Source of the DNA: Opitutaceae bacterium EW11
GTDB lineage: Bacteria > Verrucomicrobiota > Verrucomicrobiia > Opitutales > Opitutaceae
Reading direction: 5' to 3'
Length of the DNA: 64,000 nucleotides
NCBI GenBank assembly: GCA_003054665.1
Contig: QAYY01000002.1
Coordinates: 372,001-436,000 of the forward strand
Under the pieces are notes generated by a model. It did not search any database. It was not told the DNA's origin and saw nothing but the letters and a program-made list of their open reading frames with translations. This document shows positions 33,728-41,168 of this stretch, piece after piece. How positions within the stretch are numbered: the first letter of the stretch is position 1; every line of letters begins with the position of its first letter. The translations under genes and the position numbers were made by a program.

Positions 33728-36550
33728 ATGAACTTCGATTTTTGGCAGCGCTGGGGACTCGATCTCGACGACGTATCGTTCGCCAATGCGTGGATTGCCG
33801 TCGGTCTGGCCGACGGATTGGAGAAGGAACGTTCGGTCGACGCGCTCGGCCGCAATGTCTGGTCCGCTTCTTCCGCGACGTGGCGGTTCCCCTCCGCGCG
33901 CATACCGATTCACGGTATGCCGGCGGACTGGGCGCAGGCGTGGAAACGGCTTCCGGCGGGGATGCGTTTGCGGGTGAAAAACCCGTCGCCGGACGAGCCG
34001 CTGCGTCCGTGGTACCGGATGTTGGGCGAAGCGAATCCGGCGCCGGCCGCCGTTTCGCTCGCGATCGAAGCGCCGCGCGCGCAGCTGCAGCTGAACTGGC
34101 CGCTGCGGGTCGGCTGCCTGGCGGGCGGCTCGTGCGACGCGCTCGAAACGATCGAGCGCCAGGAACTCGGGCTCCTGCACGAGGTGACGCAGACCGTGCG
34201 GATCGACCGCGACCATGCCCGCTGCGACTTTCTCATCTATTCCGGACCGGTCCGTTCGCTCCTGCAGGAACTGCTTGGACTCTCCTGGAGCGTGAAGGCC
34301 AACGTGCTCGTGCTTTCGGGGGGAGACGAGGCGTCGTGGGGCGAGATGCAGAACCTGCTTGCGGCGGCCCTCAGCCAGACCCGCGCGAGCGGTTTTGTCC
34401 TCCTCCCCGCGAGGCTGGGCACGACGCGCGTCGCCGAGCTTTTCGGCGCGCTCGCCCGTGAACTCTCCCACGGGAAGCCGATGGACGCGGCGCTCTCTTC
34501 CTGTATTCGCGGCTCGGATGCCGCAGATACGGTGGCGGGTTTCACCGACGAACTCGCGGCTTTCGACGTCCGCCGGATCGTGATCCGGTTTCAGGCTCGG
34601 CTCTCCTCGCTTCCGCGCGGCACCGCGATCGATCTCTCGCACGTCGGGCCGGCCCAGGAATGGCTGGCCCGCGGATTGGAGGCGCGGGGGCTTCGCGGAG
34701 GAACACCGAAGAAGTCGCTCGCCGCGCCCGACGCCGATCGCCGCATACCCTCCGAAACCGTCGCGCTGCGCCCCGACGAACTGCTTTCTTCCGAGGAGAG
34801 CCAGGGCGGGGCGACACTCGCGCAGCTGGGACGCGCGCTTCCGGCCGCCCAGCCGCCGGCGCCGGCCGCGGCCGCCCGGACGGCGCGGTTCCTCCAGCAG
34901 CACTCCTTCGTGCAGCAGGGCGGAGTGATCTTTCCCGCCGCGGAAGGTTTCATCGCCGGCACGCACGCCCTGGTGCGGGTGCGCATCGGGCGGCCCGAGG
35001 AAGGGTGGAACACCAACGCCGGCGCGCCGATCGACGACAAGCTTCCCCCGACCGAGGAGGGCTGGACGCTGACGATATGGCTTTCCGAACCGAGACACAT
35101 CCCCACGCCGCTGAAGCGGAAAGTCGAACTGCCGCTCGACGGAAACAGCACGGAGTGCGAATTCCAGTTCAAGCCGAAGACTCTCGCTCAGTTCGAAGGC
35201 CAACTCACCGTGCTGCACCGCGGTCGCGTGATCCAGACGGCATCTCTCCGCGCCGCGGTCCTGAAGCCCGGCACGCACGGAGAAGTTTCCGGAGCGCCGC
35301 ATTTCGAGTCGGAAACGATCGTGCGGCATGGCTTGGGGAATCTGGACGGCCGCAGCGAATACGACCTGTCGTTCGTCGCCAGCCACGACAGCCGGGGCCG
35401 GCCCTATCTCACCGCCGTTTCGGCGAATGCCGCGTGGATGAAGGACCTTTCGCGCATTCCCGCCCTGGCTTCGGAGATCAACCGGACGCTGAGCGACGTC
35501 GCGCTCTCGGTGGAAAAGTACAAGGAGGGGCTCGACGGCAAGGAGGGGGAAAAACTGTTCGTGCAACTCGCCCAGCACGGCGGGGTGTTGAAGGCCTTTC
35601 TCCACGAGGCGCTCGACGATCCGGCGAACAATCCGGCCGCGGCCGCCGCGGAATACGTGCAGGTCGTGAGCACGCGCGCCGACACCGTGGTGCCGCTGGA
35701 ATTCGTCTACGACTACACCGTGCCCGAGGACGGGGCTAAGGTCTGCCGCCGCTGGCGCGACGCCCTCGAGGGGAAATGCCCGAAGAACTGCAAGCTCGCC
35801 TCCCAGCACCGCGTCTGCCCCCTCGGCTTCTGGGGATTGAGCAAGGTGATCGAACGCCACGCCGTCCGCCCGGGCCTGGAAAAGGACGGCAACGTGCTTT
35901 TCCTCCAGTCCGAGACGCGCGCCAACCGCGACACGCTTTATCTCGGAGGCGTCTCCGTCCTCGGCGGCAGCCAGCGCATCCCCACGGCGAGTATCAACGG
36001 ACTGAAGACGCTGATCGCCGAGCACTGCGGCGCCGAGCCGAAGGTCGCGAAGGGCTGGGACGACTGGGAGAAGATCGTGAAAAGCGTGCATCCCAGCCTG
36101 CTCGTCGCGCTGGTGCACACCGACGGATCGAAGACGAACGTGACGGTGGAAATCGACGGGAACCGGATGAAGACGGTCACGTTGCGCGACACCCACGTGT
36201 TTCCTCCGCCCCGAGAGGACGGACGCCAGGCGCCGCTCGTCGCCCTGATCGGCTGCGACACGACCGGGACGGCCGACGACTACGGGAATCACGTGCTGTT
36301 TTTCCGCGATCACGGCGCAGGCATCGTGATCGGCACGATCGCCACCGTCTTCGGGGAGCACGCCTGCAGCGTGGCGGGCAAACTCGTCGAAGGCATGCTC
36401 CCGAAAGGCGAGGCGAAGCCGGCGAGGCTCGGCGAGTTGATTCGCGCCGTCCGGCGAAACTCGCTGCGCGACGGTCTTCTCATGCCGCTGTGCCTCGTGG
36501 CCTACGGCGACGCCGACTGGATCGTTTCCTCCCAACCCACACCCCCATGA
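33728..36550 (+). CDS. large CHAT-domain (caspase-like) protein
   Basis: Protein of 940 residues. The C-terminal region (about 780-930) has the CHAT (caspase HetF-associated with Tprs) cysteine-protease layout: His797 in LLVALVHTDGS, Cys843 in VALIGCDTTGTADDYGN, then a helix, a strand (GIVIGTIATVFGEHACSVAGKLVEG) and a closing helix. Residues about 190-260 (LVLSGGDEASWGEMQNLLAAAL...GFVLLPARLG...ELSHGKPMDAALSSC) resemble the second half of a CHAT fold without the Cys, so the N-terminal part may be a second, inactive module. A beta-rich region lies at about 390-480. No TPRs were recognised. The ATG at 33728 has an AAAGGG upstream; the stop overlaps the MBL gene (ATGA). Target unknown. Confidence 0.78.
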   Translation: MNFDFWQRWGLDLDDVSFANAWIAVGLADGLEKERSVDALGRNVWSASSATWRFPSARIPIHGMPADWAQAWKRLPAGMRLRVKNPSPDEPLRPWYRMLGEANPAPAAVSLAIEAPRAQLQLNWPLRVGCLAGGSCDALETIERQELGLLHEVTQTVRIDRDHARCDFLIYSGPVRSLLQELLGLSWSVKANVLVLSGGDEASWGEMQNLLAAALSQTRASGFVLLPARLGTTRVAELFGALARELSHGKPMDAALSSCIRGSDAADTVAGFTDELAAFDVRRIVIRFQARLSSLPRGTAIDLSHVGPAQEWLARGLEARGLRGGTPKKSLAAPDADRRIPSETVALRPDELLSSEESQGGATLAQLGRALPAAQPPAPAAAARTARFLQQHSFVQQGGVIFPAAEGFIAGTHALVRVRIGRPEEGWNTNAGAPIDDKLPPTEEGWTLTIWLSEPRHIPTPLKRKVELPLDGNSTECEFQFKPKTLAQFEGQLTVLHRGRVIQTASLRAAVLKPGTHGEVSGAPHFESETIVRHGLGNLDGRSEYDLSFVASHDSRGRPYLTAVSANAAWMKDLSRIPALASEINRTLSDVALSVEKYKEGLDGKEGEKLFVQLAQHGGVLKAFLHEALDDPANNPAAAAAEYVQVVSTRADTVVPLEFVYDYTVPEDGAKVCRRWRDALEGKCPKNCKLASQHRVCPLGFWGLSKVIERHAVRPGLEKDGNVLFLQSETRANRDTLYLGGVSVLGGSQRIPTASINGLKTLIAEHCGAEPKVAKGWDDWEKIVKSVHPSLLVALVHTDGSKTNVTVEIDGNRMKTVTLRDTHVFPPPREDGRQAPLVALIGCDTTGTADDYGNHVLFFRDHGAGIVIGTIATVFGEHACSVAGKLVEGMLPKGEAKPARLGELIRAVRRNSLRDGLLMPLCLVAYGDADWIVSSQPTPP

Positions 36551-37653
36551 CCATGCCCTTCTTCAGGATCGAGATGATGCCGGCGGAGCGCGGCGACGCC
36601 CTGCTGGTGGAATACGGCGAGAACACGACGCGGCGCCTGATGATCGACGGCGGTCCGATCGAAGCCTTCCCTGCGATCGAGAAACGCCTGTCTCTGCTCC
36701 CGCTCGGGGACCAGTCGGTGGAATTGCTGGTGGTGACCCATGTCGACACCGATCACATCGAGGGGATCATCCGACTGCTCGCGCCTCCGGTGCAGCGCTG
36801 GCCGATTCGGGTCGAGCAGATCTGGTTCAACGGCTGGCGCCACATCGAGGAAGTCCGCGTGCTCGGCGGCCGGGAGGGCGAATTCATGAGCGCCCTCATT
36901 CATCGTCGACTCGACGACTGCTGGAACACCTTGTTCGACCGGAATGCGGTTCGCTGCGGCGCGGTGCCGGACGACAGCGTCACCCTCGAAGGCGGGATGA
37001 AATTCACGATGCTCTCGCCCGACGCACCGGCGCTGGCTGCCCTCGCGAAGGACTGGCGGGCGAAACTGAAGGACGGAAGCTGGAAGATGGAACCGGGCGA
37101 TCTCGACGCGGCTTGGGAGCACCTGGTCGAGGAATCGAAGTTTCATCCCGGGTCGGAGCTGACGCTGGGGCCCGAGGATCTCACCGCGCAGCTGCTGAAA
37201 CAGTTGAAGGGAATCGACAGTTCGGCGGCGAACGGAAGCAGCATCGCCTTCGTCGCGGAGTACGCCGGCAAGAGCTGCGCCTTTCTCGGCGACGCGCACA
37301 TGGACGTGGTCTGCGCTTCCCTGAAGCGGCTCGGCTGCACCAAGACCAAGCCGCTGAAACTGGATGCGGTGAAGGTCGCTCACCACGGCAGCAAGCACAA
37401 CCTCACGCAGGAGTTTCTGAGGCTCGTCGACGCGAAGAACTGGTTGTTCAGCTCGAACGGCAAGCGGTTCGACCATCCGAATCCGGAGTCGGTCGAAGCG
37501 GTGATCGAAGGTTCGATCCGCCCGCCCACGCTGTGGTTCAACTACCGCACCCCCTTCACGGAACGATGGGAGGCCGGATCGAAGGCGGCCGGCGCGCGCT
37601 ACAAGACGCGGTATCCGGCGAAGGGCAAGGAAGGCATCGTCGTCAAACTGTAG
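36547..37653 (+). CDS. ComEC-type metallo-beta-lactamase-fold hydrolase
   Basis: MBL-fold protein of 368 residues without signal peptide or membrane segments. The metal motif THVDTDHIEG (His65, Asp67, Asp69, His70) and the later VAHHGSKHN are typical of the ComEC/Rec2 metallo-beta-lactamase domain, which is associated with nuclease activity on DNA. The fold is free-standing here. It begins in ATGA overlap with the CHAT gene stop, so the two proteins are very likely co-translated and work together. Substrate is inferred as nucleic acid or nucleotide but not shown. Confidence 0.82.
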   Translation: MTMPFFRIEMMPAERGDALLVEYGENTTRRLMIDGGPIEAFPAIEKRLSLLPLGDQSVELLVVTHVDTDHIEGIIRLLAPPVQRWPIRVEQIWFNGWRHIEEVRVLGGREGEFMSALIHRRLDDCWNTLFDRNAVRCGAVPDDSVTLEGGMKFTMLSPDAPALAALAKDWRAKLKDGSWKMEPGDLDAAWEHLVEESKFHPGSELTLGPEDLTAQLLKQLKGIDSSAANGSSIAFVAEYAGKSCAFLGDAHMDVVCASLKRLGCTKTKPLKLDAVKVAHHGSKHNLTQEFLRLVDAKNWLFSSNGKRFDHPNPESVEAVIEGSIRPPTLWFNYRTPFTERWEAGSKAAGARYKTRYPAKGKEGIVVKL

Positions 37654-37720
37654 AACCGCCCGAGCCGGCGCCGCTTTCGGATTTACGGGCGGCCACCGGT
37701 CTCGCGAGAGTGGATACGTC

Positions 37721-38818
37721 ATGAAACGAATCATCCTGTGCGCGGACGGGACGTGGAACGAACCCGAGCAGGTCGACCCCGAGACGGGGCGCCGGCGCCC
37801 GACCAACGTGCTGAAAGTCGCGCGGGCCGTGCTGCCCGAGGCGGCGGATCACACCGAGCAGGTGGTGTATTACCACGTCGGCATCGGCAGCGAGAGCCAC
37901 GGCCTCGACCGCTGGACGGACGGCGCGTTCGGCAACGGCATGGAGCGGAACGTGCGCTCGCTGTACCGCTTTGTCGTCTTCAACTATTGCGAGGGCGACG
38001 AGCTTTACCTTTTCGGCTTTTCCCGGGGCGCGTTCACCGTGCGCACGCTGGCCGGCTTCATGAACGCCGTGGGGCTCCTGGAGAAGGAGGACGAGTTTTT
38101 CACCCCCGATCTCTACCGCCTCTACTCCTCCAGCGCGGCGAAGGACTCGCCGGCCTGGGAGCGCGCTTTCCGCCGCGTGCACAACCGGCGGCCTTGTCCG
38201 CCGCTCCGCTTCATCGGAGTCTGGGACACCGTGGGAGCGCTCGGCGCGCCGGGTCTTCTCGGCCAGCTGCTGAATCGCAACAAATACAAGTACCACGACA
38301 TCGGGCTGAACCCGAACATCGCGAACGCCTTCCATGCGCTCGCGATCGACGAGCAGAGGAAACCTTTCGCCCCGAGCCTGTTTGTGAGACCCGCGGGCTG
38401 GGCGGGAAATCTGGAGCAGGCCTGGTTTCCCGGATACCACTGCAACGTCGGAGGGAGCTCCGATCCCGACGGTGTCGCCAACGAGGCACTACACTGGATC
38501 GTCGAGAAGGCGGAGAAGCTCGGCCTGGAGTTCGATCGGTCCTACCTCGGTCACTACGTTCCCTGCTTCAATTCCGAGATTCACGACTCGATGAGCTTCG
38601 TCTATCGGCTGATGCGTCCCTACGTGCGGGAGATCGGCGGACACCCCGCCGACGGCGAGGAGGTTCATCAGGCGGCCCTCGATCGCATGAATCTCCCGGA
38701 ATGCGCGTACGCTCCCGCCAACCTGATCGGCCGCGCTCCGCTGCCGGTGGTGAACACGACGCGGTTTCCCCGCGGGCGGCCCTGCGCTCCGCTGCCGAAG
38801 CGGCGCCGGAAGCCGTAG
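37721..38818 (+). CDS. DUF2235 alpha/beta hydrolase (Tle1-type)
   Basis: Alpha/beta hydrolase of 365 residues with the DUF2235 start (KRIILCADGTWNEP) and conserved blocks GNGMERNVRSLYRF and LFGFSRGAFTVRTLAG. The likely triad is Ser101 (GFSRG), Asp169 (GVWDTVG) and His240 (WFPGYHCNVGG). This family includes Tle1 phospholipases of type VI secretion, but no T6SS gene is seen nearby. It has no signal peptide. It follows the MBL gene by 67 bases in the same direction and is tentatively the third member of the cassette. The basic C-terminus is PKRRRKP. Confidence 0.8.
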   Translation: MKRIILCADGTWNEPEQVDPETGRRRPTNVLKVARAVLPEAADHTEQVVYYHVGIGSESHGLDRWTDGAFGNGMERNVRSLYRFVVFNYCEGDELYLFGFSRGAFTVRTLAGFMNAVGLLEKEDEFFTPDLYRLYSSSAAKDSPAWERAFRRVHNRRPCPPLRFIGVWDTVGALGAPGLLGQLLNRNKYKYHDIGLNPNIANAFHALAIDEQRKPFAPSLFVRPAGWAGNLEQAWFPGYHCNVGGSSDPDGVANEALHWIVEKAEKLGLEFDRSYLGHYVPCFNSEIHDSMSFVYRLMRPYVREIGGHPADGEEVHQAALDRMNLPECAYAPANLIGRAPLPVVNTTRFPRGRPCAPLPKRRRKP

Positions 38819-38923
38819 GTATGCGGCGGCCGTCCAGGGAAGTTCGCCGCCGGCGAGGATTCGCGGGAGATGGCGGCGCGCGCGGGCTTGCCGTTTGGCC
38901 CGGCGGCTTCAGCTCTTGAGTCG

Positions 38924-39391
38924 ATGAACCTCTCCTGTGCCATTCGCCCGGCGAGCGACGGCGACCTCGCCTCGCTGTTGCCTCTGTTCAGGGACTACCA
39001 ACACCACTACGGCCAGCTGACGTCGGCGGGCGAGGAGCAGACACGGGCGTTTCTGGGCGACCTGATCGCGGATCCCCGGAGTGGCTTTGTCCTCCTCGCG
39101 GTGCGGGAAGGCTCGATCGTCGGTTTTGCCGCCGTGTATATCACCGTCTCGGGGCTGATCGCGCAACGGATCGCTCACCTGGGCGACTTGTACGTCGCGC
39201 CGAAGGAACGGCGTTCCGGCGTGGCCACCGCGCTTTTCGACGCGGTATCGCAGGAGGCGCGCAGCCGCGGGATCCGTCTGGTGCGCTGGCTCTCGCTGTC
39301 CTCCAATACCGATTTGAACCGTTGGTACAGCCGACTCGTGAAACCGGCGGGGACGTTCGAATTGTTCCTGCGCCCGACCGGCGCTCCCTGA
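38924..39391 (+). CDS. GNAT family N-acetyltransferase
   Basis: Acetyltransferase of 155 residues with motif A (VAPKERRSGVATALFDAVSQEARSRG, R-x-x-G-V-A) and a C-terminal beta-bulge region. The start MNLSCAIRPAS was chosen over an upstream in-frame ATG because it gives the usual GNAT N-terminus. The gap before it is 105 bases. It has no obvious functional link to the CHAT cassette. Substrate unknown. Confidence 0.87.
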   Translation: MNLSCAIRPASDGDLASLLPLFRDYQHHYGQLTSAGEEQTRAFLGDLIADPRSGFVLLAVREGSIVGFAAVYITVSGLIAQRIAHLGDLYVAPKERRSGVATALFDAVSQEARSRGIRLVRWLSLSSNTDLNRWYSRLVKPAGTFELFLRPTGAP

Positions 39392-39398
39392 ATTCCCT

Positions 39399-39418
39399 CC
39401 GCGTTTTCCGGAACGCGG
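39399..39418. other. perfect hairpin after the GNAT gene
   Basis: Arms CCGCGTT and AACGCGG (7 of 7) with a TTCCGG loop lie just after the acetyltransferase stop. There is no T-run after the stem, so a terminator role is uncertain. Confidence 0.4.
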
Positions 39419-39437
39419 CGCGCGCAGCGCATCTTCC

Positions 39438-39878
39438 ATGAAGAACACTCCCCAGAATCCCTGGCTTCTCGCCGCCGGCACCGGCAGCGCCCTGGTGGCG
39501 CTCCTTCACGCGGCGATCATCGCGGTGGGACCCGCGGCGTACCGCTATTTCGGCGCGGGCAATCTCGCGCCCCTCGCCGAGCAGGGCTCCTGGACGCCGG
39601 CGCTGGTCACCGCGGGATTGGTCTGCATCTTCGGGCTGTGGGCGTTGTATGCATTTTCTGGAGCGGGCTGGGTGAGGCGTTTGCCCTGGCTCAAGCCGGT
39701 TCTCTTTGTCGTCGGGGCGATCTACGCGCTGCGCGGGCTCGTCCTCTTCGCGGATCTGTATTTCGTTGTCCGAGGCGTGCATCCGGAGCCGCGCATGACG
39801 TTCTTTTCGCTGGTTTCGCTTCTCCTCGGGAGCGCATATCTCGCCGGCGCGGCGGGGGTGGACCGTTCAAAAGTCTGA
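39438..39878 (+). CDS. small integral membrane protein, about four TM segments
   Basis: Hydrophobic protein of 146 residues with four predicted membrane segments (about 10-33, 55-75, 83-105, 121-140). The N-terminus is MKNTPQNPWLLAAGTGSALVALLHAAI. I do not recognise the family with certainty. It lies 46 bases after the GNAT gene on the same strand. Confidence 0.75.
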   Translation: MKNTPQNPWLLAAGTGSALVALLHAAIIAVGPAAYRYFGAGNLAPLAEQGSWTPALVTAGLVCIFGLWALYAFSGAGWVRRLPWLKPVLFVVGAIYALRGLVLFADLYFVVRGVHPEPRMTFFSLVSLLLGSAYLAGAAGVDRSKV

Positions 39879-39980
39879 GTGCTTGCATACATTTTCGAGC
39901 ACGTCACCAAATTGTGGTTACGTCGTGCGAAGCAATCGCCTTGAAAATCGCGGTGAGGTGAGGCATCGACGCGGTGCTCC

Positions 39981-41141
39981 ATGGCACCGCTCGCAAATCC
40001 CGAGGAGGACGCACTTGTGCAATGGTACCGGGAAGAAGTTCTGGTGCACGAGGCGGCGCTCCGCGTTTATCTGAAGAAAGCCTTTCCCTCCGTTCCCGAG
40101 GTGGAGGACGTCGTGCAGGAAGCGTTGGGGCGCGTGCTGCAGGCGAAGCGCGAGGGCGACGTTCCAGCGCCGAGGGCTTTCCTCTTCGCCACGGCGCGCA
40201 ACGTGGCGGTCGACTGCCTGCACCGGCGGAACATCGCCGCGATCGGCGGTTTGGATACGCGGGGTCTGGCCGTGCTGGCCGAAGCGCGGAGCGCCCGGGA
40301 CGTCGACGCAGACGGACCTGGCCGGGAGGTCCTGATCGAGGCGATGCAGGCGCTTCCCGAGCAGAGCCGCCGGGTGCTGACGCTGCGAAAAATCTACGGG
40401 CTTTCGCAGCGTGAAGCGGCGGCGAAGCTCGGGATTTCCGAAGAAAACGTCGAAGCGCAGGTGGCCGACGGCGTGCGTCGCTGTGCCGGGTTTCTGCTCC
40501 GGAAAGGCTCGTTCGGGGCGACGCCAGCCCAGTCGAGGGATCCGATGGGCGCCTCCGCACGCGGTGGGCGCTCCGGTTCCGAGTTGGATACGGCGGCTGC
40601 GCAGTGGCTGGCGCGGCGCGACCGCGGGCTTTCGTTTTCCGAGGCGGCCGATTTTGCGGCTTGGACCAGCGCCTCGCCGGCGCACGAGGCCGCGCTTCTC
40701 CGCATCGAGCGGACCTGGGGCGCGCTGGATGCCTTGTCGGCGTTGCGGCCGCAGCTTCCGCTGGAGGCGGACCCGGAATTCCTCCGCCCGGCGCCCCAAC
40801 GTCGCTTGGCCGGTTGGTCGGCGCGGAGATGGTCGGCGGTTGCGGCCGCGTTGCTTCTCGCCCTGGCCCTGGGCGGCTGGTGGTGGGATGCGCGCCGGGT
40901 GTCGGGGACGGACCGGCGGATCGAATTTGTGGAGGCGCCGCTGGCGCAGGTCGTGAAGGAATTCAACCGCCACCACGTTCGCCAGCTCGCGCTGGCCGAC
41001 GAAGCGACGGCCCAGGTCCGCGTCGGTGGGATTTTCATCCTCGACGACGAGGAAGCGTTTCTCCGCCAGCTCGGCGAGAACTACGGCGTGGTCGCCGATC
41101 GCCACGATCCCGCCGCCACCGTCCTCCGCAAGCGGCCCTGA
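39981..41141 (+). CDS. fusion of ECF sigma factor and FecR-like anti-sigma factor
   Basis: Single open frame of 386 residues. The first part is an ECF sigma factor: region 2 at about 25-85 (VEDVVQEALGRVLQAK ... RAFLFATARNVAVDCLHRR) and region 4 at about 115-170 (LPEQSRRVLTLRKIYGLSQREAAAKLGISEENVEAQV). A linker of about 30 residues leads to a FecR-type N-terminal DUF4880 (about 203-245, AAQWLARRDRGLSFSEAADFAAW). A transmembrane helix (about 284-302) and a FecR C-terminal STN/DUF4974-like domain (about 313-382) complete it. The central FecR beta domain is missing. Normally these are two genes, so this is a rare arrangement. No TonB receptor gene is adjacent. Confidence 0.85.
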   Translation: MAPLANPEEDALVQWYREEVLVHEAALRVYLKKAFPSVPEVEDVVQEALGRVLQAKREGDVPAPRAFLFATARNVAVDCLHRRNIAAIGGLDTRGLAVLAEARSARDVDADGPGREVLIEAMQALPEQSRRVLTLRKIYGLSQREAAAKLGISEENVEAQVADGVRRCAGFLLRKGSFGATPAQSRDPMGASARGGRSGSELDTAAAQWLARRDRGLSFSEAADFAAWTSASPAHEAALLRIERTWGALDALSALRPQLPLEADPEFLRPAPQRRLAGWSARRWSAVAAALLLALALGGWWWDARRVSGTDRRIEFVEAPLAQVVKEFNRHHVRQLALADEATAQVRVGGIFILDDEEAFLRQLGENYGVVADRHDPAATVLRKRP

Positions 41142-41168
41142 ACGGGCGGAGACGAAGGCAATCGGCGG

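Noticed and set aside
33710-36535. A 941-codon open frame antisense to the CHAT gene
   Set aside because: It has no recognisable domain, while the sense frame holds the His797/Cys843 motif and a four-base overlap with the next gene. GC-rich DNA often leaves the opposite strand open.
37721-38818. Assignment of the DUF2235 gene as a type VI secretion effector (Tle1)
   Set aside because: No type VI secretion, VgrG, PAAR or immunity gene is seen nearby; only the hydrolase family is supported.
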